From positions 44,873,158 to 44,937,157 of the forward strand of contig OY735218.1 of the NCBI GenBank assembly GCA_963457665.1: 64,000 bases of DNA. The letters are read 5' to 3'. The notes below the pieces were generated by a model. It was not told where the DNA came from. It did no database searches and saw only the letters and a program-made list of their open reading frames with translations. Below, in pieces: positions 1 through 12,653 of the stretch. Positions within the stretch are counted from its first letter, which is position 1. Every line of letters begins with the position of its first letter. A program made the translations under genes and the position numbers. Origin of the DNA: Thysanoteuthis rhombus (lineage: Eukaryota; Mollusca; Cephalopoda; Oegopsida; Thysanoteuthidae).

Positions 1-850
1 TTTCATGTTTTGGGGTCAAAGTTTTGGGGTAGCTATTTTTCCCCTTCTAGGGGTCGACATCAAGGGTTTTTTATTTTTCCATTTGGGGGATCAAAATCGA
101 GTGGGGAGAGATGTTTTTTTTATTTTCCAGGGTCAAAATTAAAGGGAATTTCTCTTAAAAGTGTCACAATGGGTGGGATAATTTTTCCCCACTTTTACGA
201 GTTGAAGGGGGAGTTTTTCAATTTTTGGGATCGAGATCAAAGGGAATTTTATTTTTACATTCAGGGGTCAAATCAAGGAAGGGAGAGTGTTTTTACTTTA
301 ACTGATCAAAGATCTTTCCCTATTTTTTTTGAGGGGGGGGGGTCAAAATCAAAGGGAATTCTTTTTGAATTTTAGGGGTCAAAATCGAGGGAGAAGATTT
401 TTTTAAATTCTAGGGATCAGATTCCAGGGAAATTTTAATTTTATTCTTTTGTGTCAATGTGTTGCAGGGAAGGAGAGCTTTTCTCATTTTTAAAGATCAA
501 AGTTGAATTTTTTTCTCTCACTTTCACGGGGTTAAATAGGAATGAGTCCAAATTGAGAGGTAATTTTTTCCACTCTTAAGGGTGTAACTTGAAGGGAATT
601 TTTTTTAATCGTAGGGATCAAAATGGGAGGAGTTTTTTTTCACTTTTAGGGATCAAAACTGAGGAGACGAAATCGAGTGGAAGATTCTATTCCAACTTTT
701 AGGGGTCGAAATCAAAGGGATTCTTTTTTCACAATTAGGAGTCAAAGTGGGGAGGTGAAATTTTTTCTTAATTTTTGGGGGCAAAATCGGGTGGAAAATT
801 CTTTCTACTTTTAGGGGCCGGAATCACAGGGATTTTAACTTTACTCTCTT
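1..850. repeat. Degenerate G/T-rich tandem (minisatellite-like) array
   Basis: The block is a succession of imperfect units of very roughly 35-55 bases. Each has a 'aggggtcaaaatc'-type core followed by a purine-rich 'gaggggaga' stretch and a T-run. Cores recur near 48, 87, 128, 265, 345, 374, 411, 612, 648, 700, 735, 775 and 813. The first 375 bases hold a 121-codon open frame, but its residues merely reflect the repeated unit (recurring GSK and FxF), so I do not call it a gene. From 850 to 1,150 a C/T-rich stretch with repeated 'cccctctttt' may be a diverged continuation. Confidence 0.6.
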
Positions 851-1219
851 TTCCTTAACTTTTTATCTACCCTTTGCCTTAACATTATGCCCTATTTAAG
901 ATATTATACATCTCTTTTTAATGTGTCCACCATTTTCAACGCAAGGCCCCTCTTTTAAATCTTTAATCACCCCTCTTTTATGAGATGAGCACAACTTTTT
1001 TCAAGTATTAACGCCCATTTTTAACTTTGTCCCTATGACCCTTTTTTGGAATATTAACCACTTTCATTTTTACATTCGACCCCCTTTTTTATATAAGCCC
1101 GACCTCTTTTATCACATTAACCGAACATCCTTTTCACATTAGCCCCCCCCTTTATTTATCAATGTAAAAAGTGGTATTAAATTGATTTTGAAAACAAATT
1201 AAACGCTATTTGATTGTTG

Positions 1220-1221
<2 letters not shown>

Positions 1222-1277
<56 letters not shown>
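1222..1277. repeat. (GA)n microsatellite
   Basis: Uninterrupted GA dinucleotide tract; a shorter GA-rich relic follows at 1,376-1,390. Confidence 0.95.
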
Positions 1278-1278
<1 letters not shown>

Positions 1279-1428
1279 AGGAAAGAGATGAAATAAACCC
1301 TTATTAATTATTGCTATGCAGAAGACCAGCTTTATTTATTGCCAGTTACTGCATTAGAGTGAAGGAAAAAAAGAAAAGAGAGAGAGAGAAAGGTAAAAAG
1401 TGAGAGGAATAAAATAAAGGGCAACAGT

Positions 1429-1443
1429 CACACACACACACAC

Positions 1444-1514
<71 letters not shown>
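1429..1514. repeat. (CA)n-(TA)n compound microsatellite
   Basis: About eight CA units run through 'tg' into roughly 34 TA units. The compound CA/TA form recurs throughout the window. Confidence 0.95.
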
Positions 1515-1516
<2 letters not shown>

Positions 1517-4318
1517 ACGATTTCTTTTGACCTCTAGTCATTTTGAAAGATAATCATCTCAGCAATACCTTTCCTTTGATGTAAAACTTGACCATATTTG
1601 GCGTAATCAAATCTTTTACCTGTAGAAGCCTGGAGCCGAATTTCGATCGATGCCCAAATATGGTAAATGCAGCAAAAAAAAAAAAAAGAAAAAAATGTCA
1701 AACATTTTTCACTTATCTCAGCATACTAACTAATAGAATCAATAAAAAAGTAATTTTACACAGAAACTACTATCGGGAATAGATTTGCTCACCAAAGGTC
1801 CTTTGAGTATACCAGTCAAATTAGTGCCAAATTTGGTTGAGTGAAGCCAATGTTTAATGACAATCAGGGCCTTTTGTGGTGTAGAGAAAGAATATAGTAT
1901 GGACACTTGCTGCCCAAATGCATGCATTATATCTAAAATTGTGCCGCTAAGACCGATCGTCATTTTGCATGCTTTCGACCTTGAAACAATCTCATATATG
2001 ATCACACAGTTTTTCTTGATGGATGAGTATCAACCGGTACGTTTGGATAAACGTAAATTCAAATAGAAATCACCCAGAGAGCACATACCTCTGCTAGCAC
2101 TATACACAAATAAAAACAAAGATAATCACTTAATACATAGCTTCAGTGCAAGAGAATTAATAGTGTAGGTTTCGAATTTCCATATTTTGGAAGATTGTCT
2201 TAATATATGAAAGAATCTATCAATCGAAACAAAGACTCGATAGGCTCAAAATTCAATCAATTGTTCCTTTACCCATGGTCCACGCTTTCAGAAATTCACT
2301 GAGAACCTTTGGAAATATGACACGGACAAACATGAACAGATATATGAATATAAATGAAAAAGAATGAAAATATATCTCTCAAACAAAAAGAAATCTTAGA
2401 TCTACCCTAACATCTACTCATTTCTTCCGAAGCTCATGCCCCAACATTCAAAATAATTACATTGATCATTCAGAACTTTTGAAGATATTCTATGGAAAAC
2501 AAACAGGTATTAGTGTTTACGTATACTTTTTCCAACTTTGTGGGCAGAATTAAACACAATTTTGCTGATATAATGAGATGAAAAAAAGGATTATGTGGAC
2601 ATTATCATATAGATAGGTGCCAAAAAAGGTCTTTTATATGGTTTTGGTATTCTCTGCGTTGGTGCAAAACTTTCAGAATTGAAATTAATGACGTTGTACC
2701 GTAAGCATCTTTGACTAAGTCAAAGTCACAACAGTACTTGAACAAACTTTTGCTTGAGTCTTGAAGGAGGGCAGGGTTGTGTGATAATTACCAGCATCGA
2801 CCATGGTTGTGTACGTTCACTTTGCACTAATGCCCGAAGAAAAGGCATGAATCCACTAATGGTCCTGGCTATAGGTGAATAGCTGGGCAGTGGGAATACA
2901 TTAGCCCTGCAAGACATTCCATTTGAGAGAAGGTTGTTCTGATGGAAAAAATACAGCTTGGCAATGGTCAAAGTTAGTCCCAAGCGAGGGCAAAGGAGGA
3001 GGATTGAGTCAGAAGCTATCAACCCTACCCCTAAACCTACTTCCTGGAGGGGTTGTAACTCTATGATCCACAAGGAGTCTATAGGAATAAACAAACAGAA
3101 CGTAAGTCATTTTTATTCAGTTTTATAATTAAAAAAAATAAATTTTGGCTTGTGTGTTCGAACACCCACCGAAGATTTCTATTTTGCCACTGAACGGTGT
3201 TTGGGATCAAAACTCCATCTCACTACCCACATTTTCCTTATTTGTTTATTGAATAATAAGATGAAAGATGATATAAAAACAATAAACGGTAAACATTTTA
3301 GAAATCTTTTTTATTCATTCAAATAAAAAATTCCAAAAGTTATATCGATAAAAAAAGTCGTTTTGATAAAACGTCGCTCCCATAAAAAGTCGTTCCGATG
3401 GATTGTGATTTGATGAAAGGTTGTTAGAAATGTAGTCGTTGTATCCCCTGGCCTCCCTCAGGCGATACCCTCTCCATTGAAGAGTATTGTTTACCTCATT
3501 TTCCTCAATAACCCATCTAATGTAATTGAATGAATTGCGGCCTGTTTCAATGAAACAACCCACATATCACGTAAATCATAAGCTAGCATACTCAGAAAGA
3601 TATTTTACCAGCTCATATATTCATCAAAAGGAGGCCTGAGAATAGACAAGTACAAAAACAAAACAACAAAGATGATGATAATGTTGATGGCCGATAACCA
3701 GAAGAGCCTATGTCCTAACAGTTTAAATGGATTGTAATCAGTTCTAGTTGGGAACAGCCATTTGGGTTGTGGACGTACACATTTGATAATAAACATCCTT
3801 CTAATAGGATATGGAATTCAGGTAAATCACAAAATATTTGGTGAAATCAACAAATTTTCACCTGAAACAGACATAACCACGTCTTGTTGTCAGCCATCGA
3901 TATTATGAAAATATGAAACATGACAACGCAACACGAAATATCAGACGAAAATGTCTGATTATATTTTGTCATATCAATGATTACCATATATTGTATCACT
4001 TTATAGATTGCAGTAATTATTCATTATCTCGTCTGTAGATACTTGTTTTTTTTCGATATCTTTTTACAAGTCTACTATGCATAAAAATAAACTTATGAAC
4101 TGACAATCATAAGTGTTATTTTCATGTAAATTAACGCCCATTTGATTCTTTGTTATAATTTATTACCCCCTTACGAGTATCACATAAGTGTTTATCCCTG
4201 GAGTAGATAGAGATTTATAATCAAACAAGGTTTTGACGTAGTGATACTAATGGGGAAGTAAAACAACCAAAGAAACGCGAGTGTAAAAGAATAAAGATAA
4301 TGAAATATACAGCCACAA

Positions 4319-4320
<2 letters not shown>
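1515..4320. other. Unassigned non-coding DNA
   Basis: I see no gene, RNA or repeat family with a second copy in the window here. The longest open frame is 122 codons (minus, 2,726-3,094) and it resembles nothing I recognise. A short segment near 3,150-3,170 has a GTTCGAAC core reminiscent of a tRNA T-loop, but no matching D-arm. Confidence 0.5.

Positions 4321-4371
<51 letters not shown>
4321..4371. repeat. (TA)n microsatellite
   Basis: About 25 uninterrupted TA units, ending just before the LINE fragment that begins near 4,400. Confidence 0.95.
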
Positions 4372-4374
<3 letters not shown>

Positions 4375-4399
4375 GTCTTTCACTCAGTGCTATAAAATT

Positions 4400-4815
4400 A
4401 TGGATTAAAGATGAACAGAACAAAGACAAAAGTAATGTCCAACAATTGACTCCCAAGAATAGCCATAAAAATACAGGGTGAGGCTCTAGAAGGGGTTGGG
4501 GTGAGCTAATAAAGCTAGAGAAAGACCATAAAAGCATAATAAAATGATAAATAACTATCGTCTGGAAAGCATTTGGTATGAATAGAGACATATAGAAGAG
4601 CGCGCTGACAATATGCTTGAAACGTATGCAATGAGTACATGATACAAGCTAAAGGTGCAAAACATGTAAACTAAAAAACGAACAGAAAATCAACTTGAAA
4701 TCGCACCGACAGCCATAGAAAGAGCAACGCTAGGTATAGAGATGGGCTGGGCACTTGGAGAGAAAAGAGACAACGGATGGAGAAAAGCAATGAACATGAT
4801 GATGATATATATAAG
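4400..4815 (+). pseudogene. Decayed RTE-like LINE, C-terminal RT fragment
   Basis: Broken plus-strand frames carry, in family order, landmarks of the C-terminal part of a non-LTR reverse transcriptase. These are a TKTKVMSNN segment near 4,415-4,445, WKAFGMN near 4,565, ERATLG near 4,725, and a WALGEKRDNGW relic of the usual WAGHxxRRxDNRW motif near 4,750. Spacing shows internal deletions, and stops and frameshifts are numerous, so it is dead. It ends in a short GAT-rich run near 4,795, like other RTE-type copies here. Family naming rests on remembered motif order, not on a search. Confidence 0.6.
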
Positions 4816-5339
4816 TGGGGTTAACTTGTCTGATCATTTTATGGTGGCTCTTTGTGGGGTGTCATTATATGAAACGTGTGATATGTTAATCACAACAAAA
4901 GATTATTCATCAAATGTAAGCAACAGAAAATATCCAGTTATAAACCATTCTGGCGAAAATTTGTCATGTAAGTCATAAAATCTTATTTACTTGTTTTTAG
5001 AGCTGTATGTACCAATTCATCTTTTTCAATCCAGATTATTGAGAAACTTTGAGGGAATGGATATTATAACTTATGTGAGATAAATGAAGCAATGCTTAAA
5101 ATCAGGTAACAGAAGGAAGATGATATTAATAAAACCATGTGCGTTCTATTTCCTTACGGACTAAATATTAAAGATCTTATGGGGAGAGGGAATGTGTTTG
5201 AGTACTTTTTCCTCTCCTACCCCAATCTGGAGATCGCTATGTTCGTTCTCATATAAATTGAAATAATAGAGAATAGGCAATCTTAGTATGAGGATTTTTT
5301 GTTTTTTGCTTAAGTCTAAAACTGTATAAATGATGATCT

Positions 5340-6786
5340 TCCGGGATATATTAATAACATGAGGGAACTTCCCAATCAAACAAAAAAGAATATATTGAAA
5401 GATGTAGCTTACAAAATTTATTACAGAATGAATCAATTTATAAGATGACAATATTGCATCAATAGTATGAATATGTATTACATTATTTGACACAAAATTG
5501 TATAAACCACAAATAGAGAAAGAGAAAAGTATACCTCGAAATGTTAGCATCATTTTCTATGAAAATAAAGGACTTGATGATATAAGGACATCCTACCAAC
5601 TTTACCAAGTGAATTTAGAAAAGAAGAGAATAAACCATTCATAACTTACAGATTAGGACCAACAACACAAAATATTTTTGAAATTATGAACACACAATAG
5701 AAACCCTTACTATAAATAAAGATCACGAAATGTGAGTGTCAGGCCTCGCAATTACGTGATTAAAAACTTGGCAACATATTGACAGGTAAACTAGAGATTG
5801 CAAATACTCCAAGTTAAGAAAACTCCTCACAAAGGGTCAAAAAATAGAGAACCAAAGTGTTTGAATTATTGTAAATGTTTTAATGAGATTAAAAAAAGCA
5901 TTAGATATTTTTATTCAGTCTAAGTCAAATAAATATCGAATGATAGAATCAGCATTCGATGGATGGAAAGAAAAAGATTGGCAAATGAAAAAATAAAACG
6001 GATGAAATACATCAACATCCCCCCAAAACGAGTTCGGTGCTAAAGAATTCTCAAGTATCAGCAGATCTCTTGGGATTTCAAAATAAATTTGTTAGAGCTC
6101 CGATGGATGAAGCTGCAAATAATGTAACATTTATATGAAAAACATATCATATTCAAAGGATATAGTCTGAGGTAGGTTAAATAGGAACACCATCATCCAC
6201 GTATAAAGCATGTACTTGTGAACCAGATGATAGTATATTTAATGACTTTGAATTATGTGGAAAGCTACGACTTGAAATAGATGAAAAATGCATAATTTAC
6301 AAATTATGTATTGGATACCTGAAATTCGGAAAATTCGGAAAATCTTATAGTAATATATACCCTGAAGATCTTTCATTAAAATGTAAACATAAAGAAATAC
6401 AAGTAACATTCTTATGTTCGGATACTAAAATCAAGGTTAGAACTTCTATTTGCAAATTGTTTCATAAACGAAATTATTTTCCGTTCTGTATAGTGCAAAT
6501 ACCTTTTAAAACAAGTAGATCTTCATCATATATATTTTACGGAACAATGTCATTTGAATATTTGAGAATAGCTGGATCAACTCATAGATTTGTTGATTTT
6601 ATAACCAAAAATTGTTTCTTTAGTTGTGAGAATAGTCAACATGGCGGCAAAATAAATAAAACTTTTGGACAATTTGATAAAGCCATGATTAGATATCTCG
6701 ATCCATTCAAAACATATCAGCTTGACCATTGGGGATTAATAATAAATATTAAAGAATATGTTTACGAGAGTACAAAAATAGAATAG
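5340..6786 (+). pseudogene. Decayed reverse-transcriptase element, probably Penelope-like
   Basis: Read across several frames, this stretch keeps the ordered motifs of a reverse-transcriptase protein family common in mollusc genomes. They are FITYRLGPTTQNIF (about 5,637-5,680), a Cys-x-Cys-rich spot (5,733), KLRKLLTKGQKIREPK (about 5,812-5,858), FVRAPMDEAANNVTFI (6,091-6,138), TPSSTYKACTCEPDD (from 6,187) and a YLKFGKFGKSY relic of the 'YWIPKxHKxP' motif (about 6,317-6,350). The last part, 6,181-6,786, is open for 201 codons without a stop, which is unusual for such AT-rich DNA; it has 11 cysteines and no catalytic YADD or FADD. I infer a Penelope-like element from the N-terminal motif set. 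The RT core is missing or unrecognisable. A host exon is the alternative for the open part. Confidence 0.45.
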
Positions 6787-6846
6787 ATAATGTATATTAA
6801 AATAAATCGATTTGCATTACTGTTAGGGGAATCAAATAACCAAAAG

Positions 6847-7366
6847 AGACGGATCTAGTCTTTGTCACTGTGAAAGATCATTGTATTGACTGGAACCAAG
6901 GAAAGGGGAAAACATTTGACTCTGGTCTATTTGTCAGACCGATAGGTAGATGGGCTTGGTGGGAGCTCGAACATAGAATGCCATGTAACACATTGTCTAA
7001 GTATGTTAATTGAATCGCCAATTGAGGCATACTATCTGCTAGAAAGTGGTTTGGTTTCGTTTCAACCATGTATATAAGGTCAGTTTATTTGATAGTTTCA
7101 AGAAAAAAAATTGGTGGAAGCGAGATGTTACGCAACGTTTAAAAATTAACTTCAAGGTTAGTTGGAAAAATTGTCAAATTCTTCGGCTGAATATGTTGGT
7201 ATGGAATCCATACGAAGAAGTTTTCCTGTGTAATTATCAAACCCAAAGATGATATCATAAGTTCGTTTATTTAAAACCGATGCAACGGTTTTGACATTCA
7301 CATGGGTAAACATTCAATAGAAATGACACGAACAGCGAGTCACGTCATCGTTAAATACTTTTTGGG
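6847..7366. repeat. Rep-2 dispersed repeat, copy 1
   Basis: Shares ordered similarity over about 510-520 bases with 22,711-23,220 in the same orientation. Both begin with 'gatcattg' preceded by a GT-rich leader, share a 'tgatatcataagtt'-like middle, and end with 'catcgt(t/c)aaatac'. No coding potential is visible. The second copy directly abuts a (TA)n tract and SINE-A. Identity unknown; it could be a non-autonomous transposon or a LINE untranslated region. Confidence 0.6.
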
Positions 7367-7660
7367 GGTAACTTACGTAAGCCCTGTTTCCGAAAAATAA
7401 ATATGTAGTATAAAATAATATAAAACAAAACACATAATACCCTGTATGGAATAACAAACTACATAGTTGAAATGAGCCGAATGAGTGGTGGTGCTTGATC
7501 AACACTGCTTGGGTATCATGTTAATATAAAATATTTAAACAGGGGAAAAACATTGAAGAGAATTACATAAATTGTACTGACATATATTGGGAAATGACTG
7601 AAGTGACACAAAAGATTTTCCGAAAAAGTCTTTTAATGTTTAAAGCTTAAAAGCCCCCTA

Positions 7661-7666
7661 GAATAC

Positions 7667-7716
<50 letters not shown>
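7661..7716. repeat. (ACAT)n-(AT)n microsatellite
   Basis: Five ACAT units followed by about 18 AT units. Confidence 0.9.
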
Positions 7717-7719
<3 letters not shown>

Positions 7720-7974
7720 TTTCTATCCGTGTTCAGAGTATCTGAACAATGATTGCATACTTTTGCTGCTACTCTACCGATTAGCTGACACCATTTAAAA
7801 TTAGTCATATCACTAAACTCTTCCCTTGACTGCTAGCCATATTGTTTTTTAAGTATAGTATTTGTAGACAATAGGGTTTCTTAAACGAAGCAGTGTTATT
7901 ATTAATTTTCCTAGTCTTACTTTCATCTTATTTCGTTTATTTTAATAACATCAATAACTTTCTTGGATATTGGT

Positions 7975-8240
7975 TATAATAAAAATATTTTATAAACCAC
8001 CCACTGTTTTACACAAAATTCTCATCTTGTTTATTTTCGGTCTATTTGTCTCTTTCAACGCAACAGTTATGTATTAAGAAATGGATATATTTGGTACGAC
8101 AGAATGAATTATAAATTGCGTTATATCATATAGAAATTCATCTGAGATGATTTCCCGTCGTTACAAGGTAAATGTATCATTAGTCCTAGACAACGTAAAT
8201 AGAATAAACAATTAAAGAAAATGGGTCTGCTGCAGGAATC
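7975..8240 (-). mobile_element. SINE-A copy 1 (tRNA-derived SINE, minus strand)
   Basis: Reads on the minus strand as the same body found at 19,055-19,232, 22,375-22,620 and 48,580-48,800. The body has a C-rich 'cccatttt' junction, 'ctatttac', 'cattaccttgtaacg', 'gatataacgcaattta', and the 'tccatttct' end. Here the body continues past that end into a further shared segment 'cgttgaaagagacaaa' (8,050-8,065 region), also seen at 22,290-22,310. The tRNA head is cut short near 8,240. Transcription of the family is expected from RNA polymerase III A/B boxes, as for other tRNA SINEs. Confidence 0.7.
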
Positions 8241-8249
8241 GATGTATAT

Positions 8250-9150
8250 ATGAATAATTGTTTATAAGTCTGTAAACTGGTTCGCGATACTATTCAGCAT
8301 TCAGTGTTTTTAACCTGTCATGAAATTCATGAAGATACACAAATAATGCTTCCTTTGCATTGGTGTTGTTTTTGGCATTGTTAAAGCACTGGAAATGAAG
8401 TTTCCTTTCATTCACTTCTCCTTTTCATTCTCGAAATCCAGACCTACTCGCGTAAGTTCTCAAAGGATCCTGTCAAACAAATCGACTATTTCACATAGTT
8501 TCTTGCTATTTTGGTATTTCTCTCTTTTACACTTAAATCTCGATACAAATACACACCTCACCATTAATCAATACATATACATAAACAGAGCACTCACACA
8601 CATCAAAGCGACTAGCATTACCAAAGTGGTGCAAATGATCTTGAACATTTGATTTGTATACTTAGAGTTTGATGGCTGTCCCCAGCGTCGAAGTGTAGAT
8701 GATTCTCAAGTAATTTTTGATTTGATTGCTATAGACCTCTTCTACTCCACCATTCAGCGAAAATCCTCCATTTTTGACACGTTCGAACATGCTTGATACT
8801 TTCTCCATAAACTATACGAATTTCGTTTTCTTGAAATGAAAAATGATCATAATATGTTAATTATTTTCTTTATTATATTCCCCGATCAAGTGTCGAAAAA
8901 TAAAATTTTGACACATTGAAAAAGTAAAATGATATGCCAGTTATCACAGTAGAATAAAAAACGATCTTTTTGAATGAAGCTAATTAAAACTAAACGCTCC
9001 TCATGCCATTTAACAAGTCTGATTGTATAATTATGAATACTAAATTTCATCATTAAAGTAGTTTACTTACCCATTTCGTTCTCTTCTATTCGTAAAACGG
9101 ATTTTATATAAATATATAATACAACTGAACGCAGATTCAATAATTCAATT
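8250..9150. other. Unassigned DNA
   Basis: No gene or repeat recognised. An 85-codon frame at 8,395-8,652 lacks any family feature. Confidence 0.4.
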
Positions 9151-9159
9151 ACGTATTGC

Positions 9160-9590
9160 TACCTTCGTCAGTAATTCCTTATAGATAGAATTGTGTAGGT
9201 TGACCGGTAAAATTTTGTTCGTATGTCACATGTAGGAATGGCCAAGTGGTAGACATCATCTTTTTGGCTTATCTTTTGTCTTTCATTTGTCCTCTTCATT
9301 TGTGCATCAATTGAGAGGGATTGATACCAGAATTTTTGATCTACCTCTGGTTCATCCCAAGTTTCCAGATTGATGTTAGTTTTCTTCACAGTTTATTTCA
9401 GCTGATCTTTGTAACGGGAAAGAGCCAGCCGCAGGGGTCTTCAGCAGGTATAGAGTTCAGTGTACAGTATCTGGCAAGAGTTCTGGTGTCACTTATACGG
9501 TGCACATGATCCGTCTATCTGAGCTGATGTTTGGTGATGACGAATTCGACGCTGCTGGCTTGGGCTTTTTTGAAGACCGTAATGTGACTT
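9160..9590 (-). pseudogene. LINE 3' end (C-terminal RT tail) fragment
   Basis: On the minus strand the frame reads LRWTGHV near 9,520, then RYKDQLK near 9,410, then NLETWDEP and a WYQSLS segment, and ends with a Cys-poor relic of the usual C-terminal zinc-finger-like tail (stop at 9,168). This order (LRWxGHV, RYKDxLK, WE...DR..WR, terminal finger) is typical of the C-terminus of a large class of animal LINE polyproteins. Frameshifts lie between 9,390 and 9,500. The upstream RT is absent, consistent with the usual 5' truncation. A 73-codon open piece survives at 9,168-9,389. Confidence 0.6.
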
Positions 9591-9599
9591 ACAAGTGAA

Positions 9600-10630
9600 A
9601 TAAAAAAAAAAATCTAATATCAAGAAACATGGAGGCTTCTTGGAAAACATCTTACTTGGTATCGTTGAAACATTAAAACTATCTCAACTCACGGTTGATT
9701 TGTATGAAATAAAATCGATCGACTCGAAGTAAAACATACGTAGCATTAGAATTGACTGACATATATTGGTATTCATAAAGAGGGGAGATGTTGGTATGAA
9801 AAACACAGTCATTGCACAATACAAGACAGAGAAGAAGAGGAGCTTCACACAGCCACTATGTGGATTGTTATATAATTCAGGTAAATGAAATAGAGCAGTT
9901 AATTTGTCCTAATGGAAAAATATGTTTCCATTTATTTAGAAATACAAATACCGTGTAATTAAAGATACACTTGATCATTAATATACAGTACTTTAAAAAT
10001 TGTAGTGCAAAGTTGACTATTTCAATTTCAAAACCTATTTAAACCTAAGATGTTAGCAGTAATACTGGATTCTACATTTATTCAAGTATTCTGTACAAGG
10101 AGAATTTGAACCACTATTGATCTTGTGTGACCTCGTGTTGACCACAAGTAAATTTGACTTCATCTCACTTTGGAAAGACGGCTGATCTCTGGTGAACAAG
10201 CATGCCCCTTTGAAACTTCCTGTTTCCTACCCCAAACAAAATTTTCTTTAAAATTTGATACAATTTGGCCAGTCGACAGAGTGGGAAACCAATTCATAAA
10301 CTTTTGGTTGGGAGGAGTAAAACATAAAGAGAAACATGATTTGACACTGCATAGGACGTGCTCGTGAAGGCCACCGCTTGGGAACCTAATTACTTCTAGT
10401 TACGCTAGGCAACCAGTTTACAAAGCAGAAACTTGACAAGAAAGAAATAAAACTAGAGTTTTGAATTTAAGATATACTTACATTCCATTATGAATAATTA
10501 TCACCCATGTATGCTTTCTGTACATCATGAATTGCACTGTGCTGCTGGTGGTAAAATTGAATTATCTTGATAGAAATACTACCAGTATGGCTTGAACCAT
10601 AAATTCATGCCTCCTACCCCAAAACCAAAC
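9600..10630. other. Unassigned DNA
   Basis: Nothing recognisable; short open frames only. Confidence 0.4.
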
Positions 10631-10770
10631 AGGTCTTGTTAACTATTCAATAGAAACCGTCATGGCACCGATGTCTTTAAGCTGCATGCTGCGCTGGGAT
10701 GATCAATTAAAATAGGAAAAAAGGCATTCATTGAATAAGTAACTTGTCTTGCCTTTTATGTGGATGTGAT
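10630..10770 (-). repeat. Rep-1 dispersed repeat, fragment
   Basis: On the minus strand this matches the distal part of the fuller copies at 15,775-16,230 and 27,475-27,900. Shared landmarks are 'cagcatgctgc', 'gacat(t/c)g', and 'accgtttctat' read in that order. Confidence 0.5.
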
Positions 10771-12316
10771 GGCGTGTTACGTGTCGACTGAGTTCATCAT
10801 GATTAGATGCATAGAGATGAACAGATTCTTTATTCTTGAGCCAAAGATAAAAAATTCGTACATAACATTTTAAACAATATTCATTATAATTACGGGAACT
10901 TTCGCATCAATCTGATGATGGGGATTCAATTTATTATAAATTGCCAGAGATAAGTGCAGGCGTTCATCTGAACTTGGATCAAATGATCAGATCCCGTTCC
11001 CAGTACTGCTATTGATAAAATATGTGTGAAACAATCGAAATAAAATCCCTCGTTCGTCATCTTTATTCGTTGCTGCGTTTCTGGACTTGTAACTCATTCA
11101 GTCTGACTGGCGTCTGTGTAGATGCAGCGGGAGACAGGCACTGTAAATCAACTCGAGAAGGACGAAAAGACCTTTCTCAATTCGGGTAATTGCCATGGCT
11201 ATTAGTGGCTAATTTGTCAATTATGTGCAAATGATGACTGCAGTCGCCAGCTATACCATTACAAATTGGATAGGGCAATAATTTAGAATCGATCGATGCT
11301 GAATTATTGCCCAGTGTTCATATATAATGGTCGACAATAGATAGAGAAGCCAAGTACTGTTCTTATTTAGGCAAGTTATGGTAAAGTTAGAAAGGTGTGA
11401 TCTTTTCCCCAAGCCCCCACCAAAAGCTAATGTACATAGTTTGAAAGTAAGGAAGCTTAAAAAAAGAGAAAAAACAAGTTTCATTTTATTTTTCTCGTCA
11501 AAAAAGTCTCAAAAACGTAATTTCTAACCCTAAACCTCAACCCCTTGGTGAGTAAGGAAATATATTCAATATATCTGGTCCCACTGACAATGAAAAGAGT
11601 AGGGACAAATGAAAAAGCCCCCAAATACAATGCAGTATATGGCTAATGTTTCTAATTTCAAATTTTTGACAGAATTAACTAAGAGAAACTCTGAAAGTTT
11701 TTGGTTTGCCAAAATCAAATTGGTACTGAAATCTAACCTCAAAATAACACCATGGATTATTGGAATTCTGGTCGACAAGAAAAAAAAATGCAACTTCGTT
11801 TCATTTCGCTTCTGTTTCCAAATTATGGACTTAGTTAGTGAAGCTTGCTAATCATTGCTTTATGGTTGTCGCCCCAGATGTTTACAAAGCTTATTTTAGT
11901 TTGGTACAAAGCTACAATCGTGAGACGTCAAGTGAGACTCGGACCTTTTCACATTCATAAAGACAGGACATGCCCATTCTTCACATCTTGCATTAGTTTA
12001 TATTTGGAAAATATCGCACCTCGAAATTATCTTAACTTCTTTTCTACAACCCAGATTTGACTCTCTGCGATTAGATGACCTTTTGCCATTGAAATGAAGG
12101 AGATTTCAGACCGTGGACAAGATTGAGGAGAATGAAATAAAGCAGCTGATGGCGATCATGCAAGATAACTTCGCAGATTGTTTTGAAAAGTGTACAGGAT
12201 GATTGAATAAAGATGTGAGCTCCCAAAGGGAGTACTTTGATGTGGACTATAGTACCATTATTCCAGACAGTCAATTGTTTCATTATTATTAGGTTGATTG
12301 ATTCTTCCTGGACAGA
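10770..12316. other. Unassigned DNA
   Basis: No gene recognised. An 80-codon frame at 11,609-11,851 has no family feature. A good donor-like site 'ttggtgagtaag' sits near 11,545 without a matching acceptor or frame. Confidence 0.4.
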
Positions 12317-12317
12317 C

Positions 12318-12353
12318 AACGTATGTATGTATGTATGTATGTATGTATGTATG

Positions 12354-12387
<34 letters not shown>

Positions 12388-12391
12388 TGTG
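12318..12391. repeat. (GTAT)n tetranucleotide microsatellite
   Basis: About 17 GTAT units with one internal TAT interruption. Confidence 0.95.
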
Positions 12392-12601
12392 TTTGTGTGC
12401 AATGTGTTTTATTTCCCTATCTTTTGCTGTTTCAACCCACGCAGTGATTCTTTGGTTGGTTGACGTATCTCACAAGCCATCAATAATCGGACAGTATCAA
12501 CTGCTATCTTATAATGTTATACTTTTGTCATACTTACCTAAACTGAATAAATATCTGCATTGAACAATACAAAATTTACTTCTGAAAAACTTCTCTGGGT
12601 T

Positions 12602-12602
<1 letters not shown>

Positions 12603-12650
<48 letters not shown>
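12603..12650. repeat. (GA)n microsatellite
   Basis: About 23 uninterrupted GA units. The 12,650-13,430 flank has no recognised gene; a 'aagatggcgcc' sequence at 13,213 resembles a YY1-type site but stands alone. Confidence 0.95.

Positions 12651-12653
<3 letters not shown>

Noticed and set aside
10-375. 121-codon plus-strand open frame
   Set aside because: It follows the period of the G/T-rich tandem array; repeated GSK and FxF residues reflect the DNA unit, not a protein family.
5161-5553. 130-codon minus-strand hydrophobic frame
   Set aside because: Overlaps plus-strand frames that carry retroelement motifs; the hydrophobic bias is typical of the reverse complement of AT-rich sequence.
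11540-11560. Strong donor-like 'ttggtgagtaag'
   Set aside because: No open frame or acceptor upstream that would make an exon ending there.
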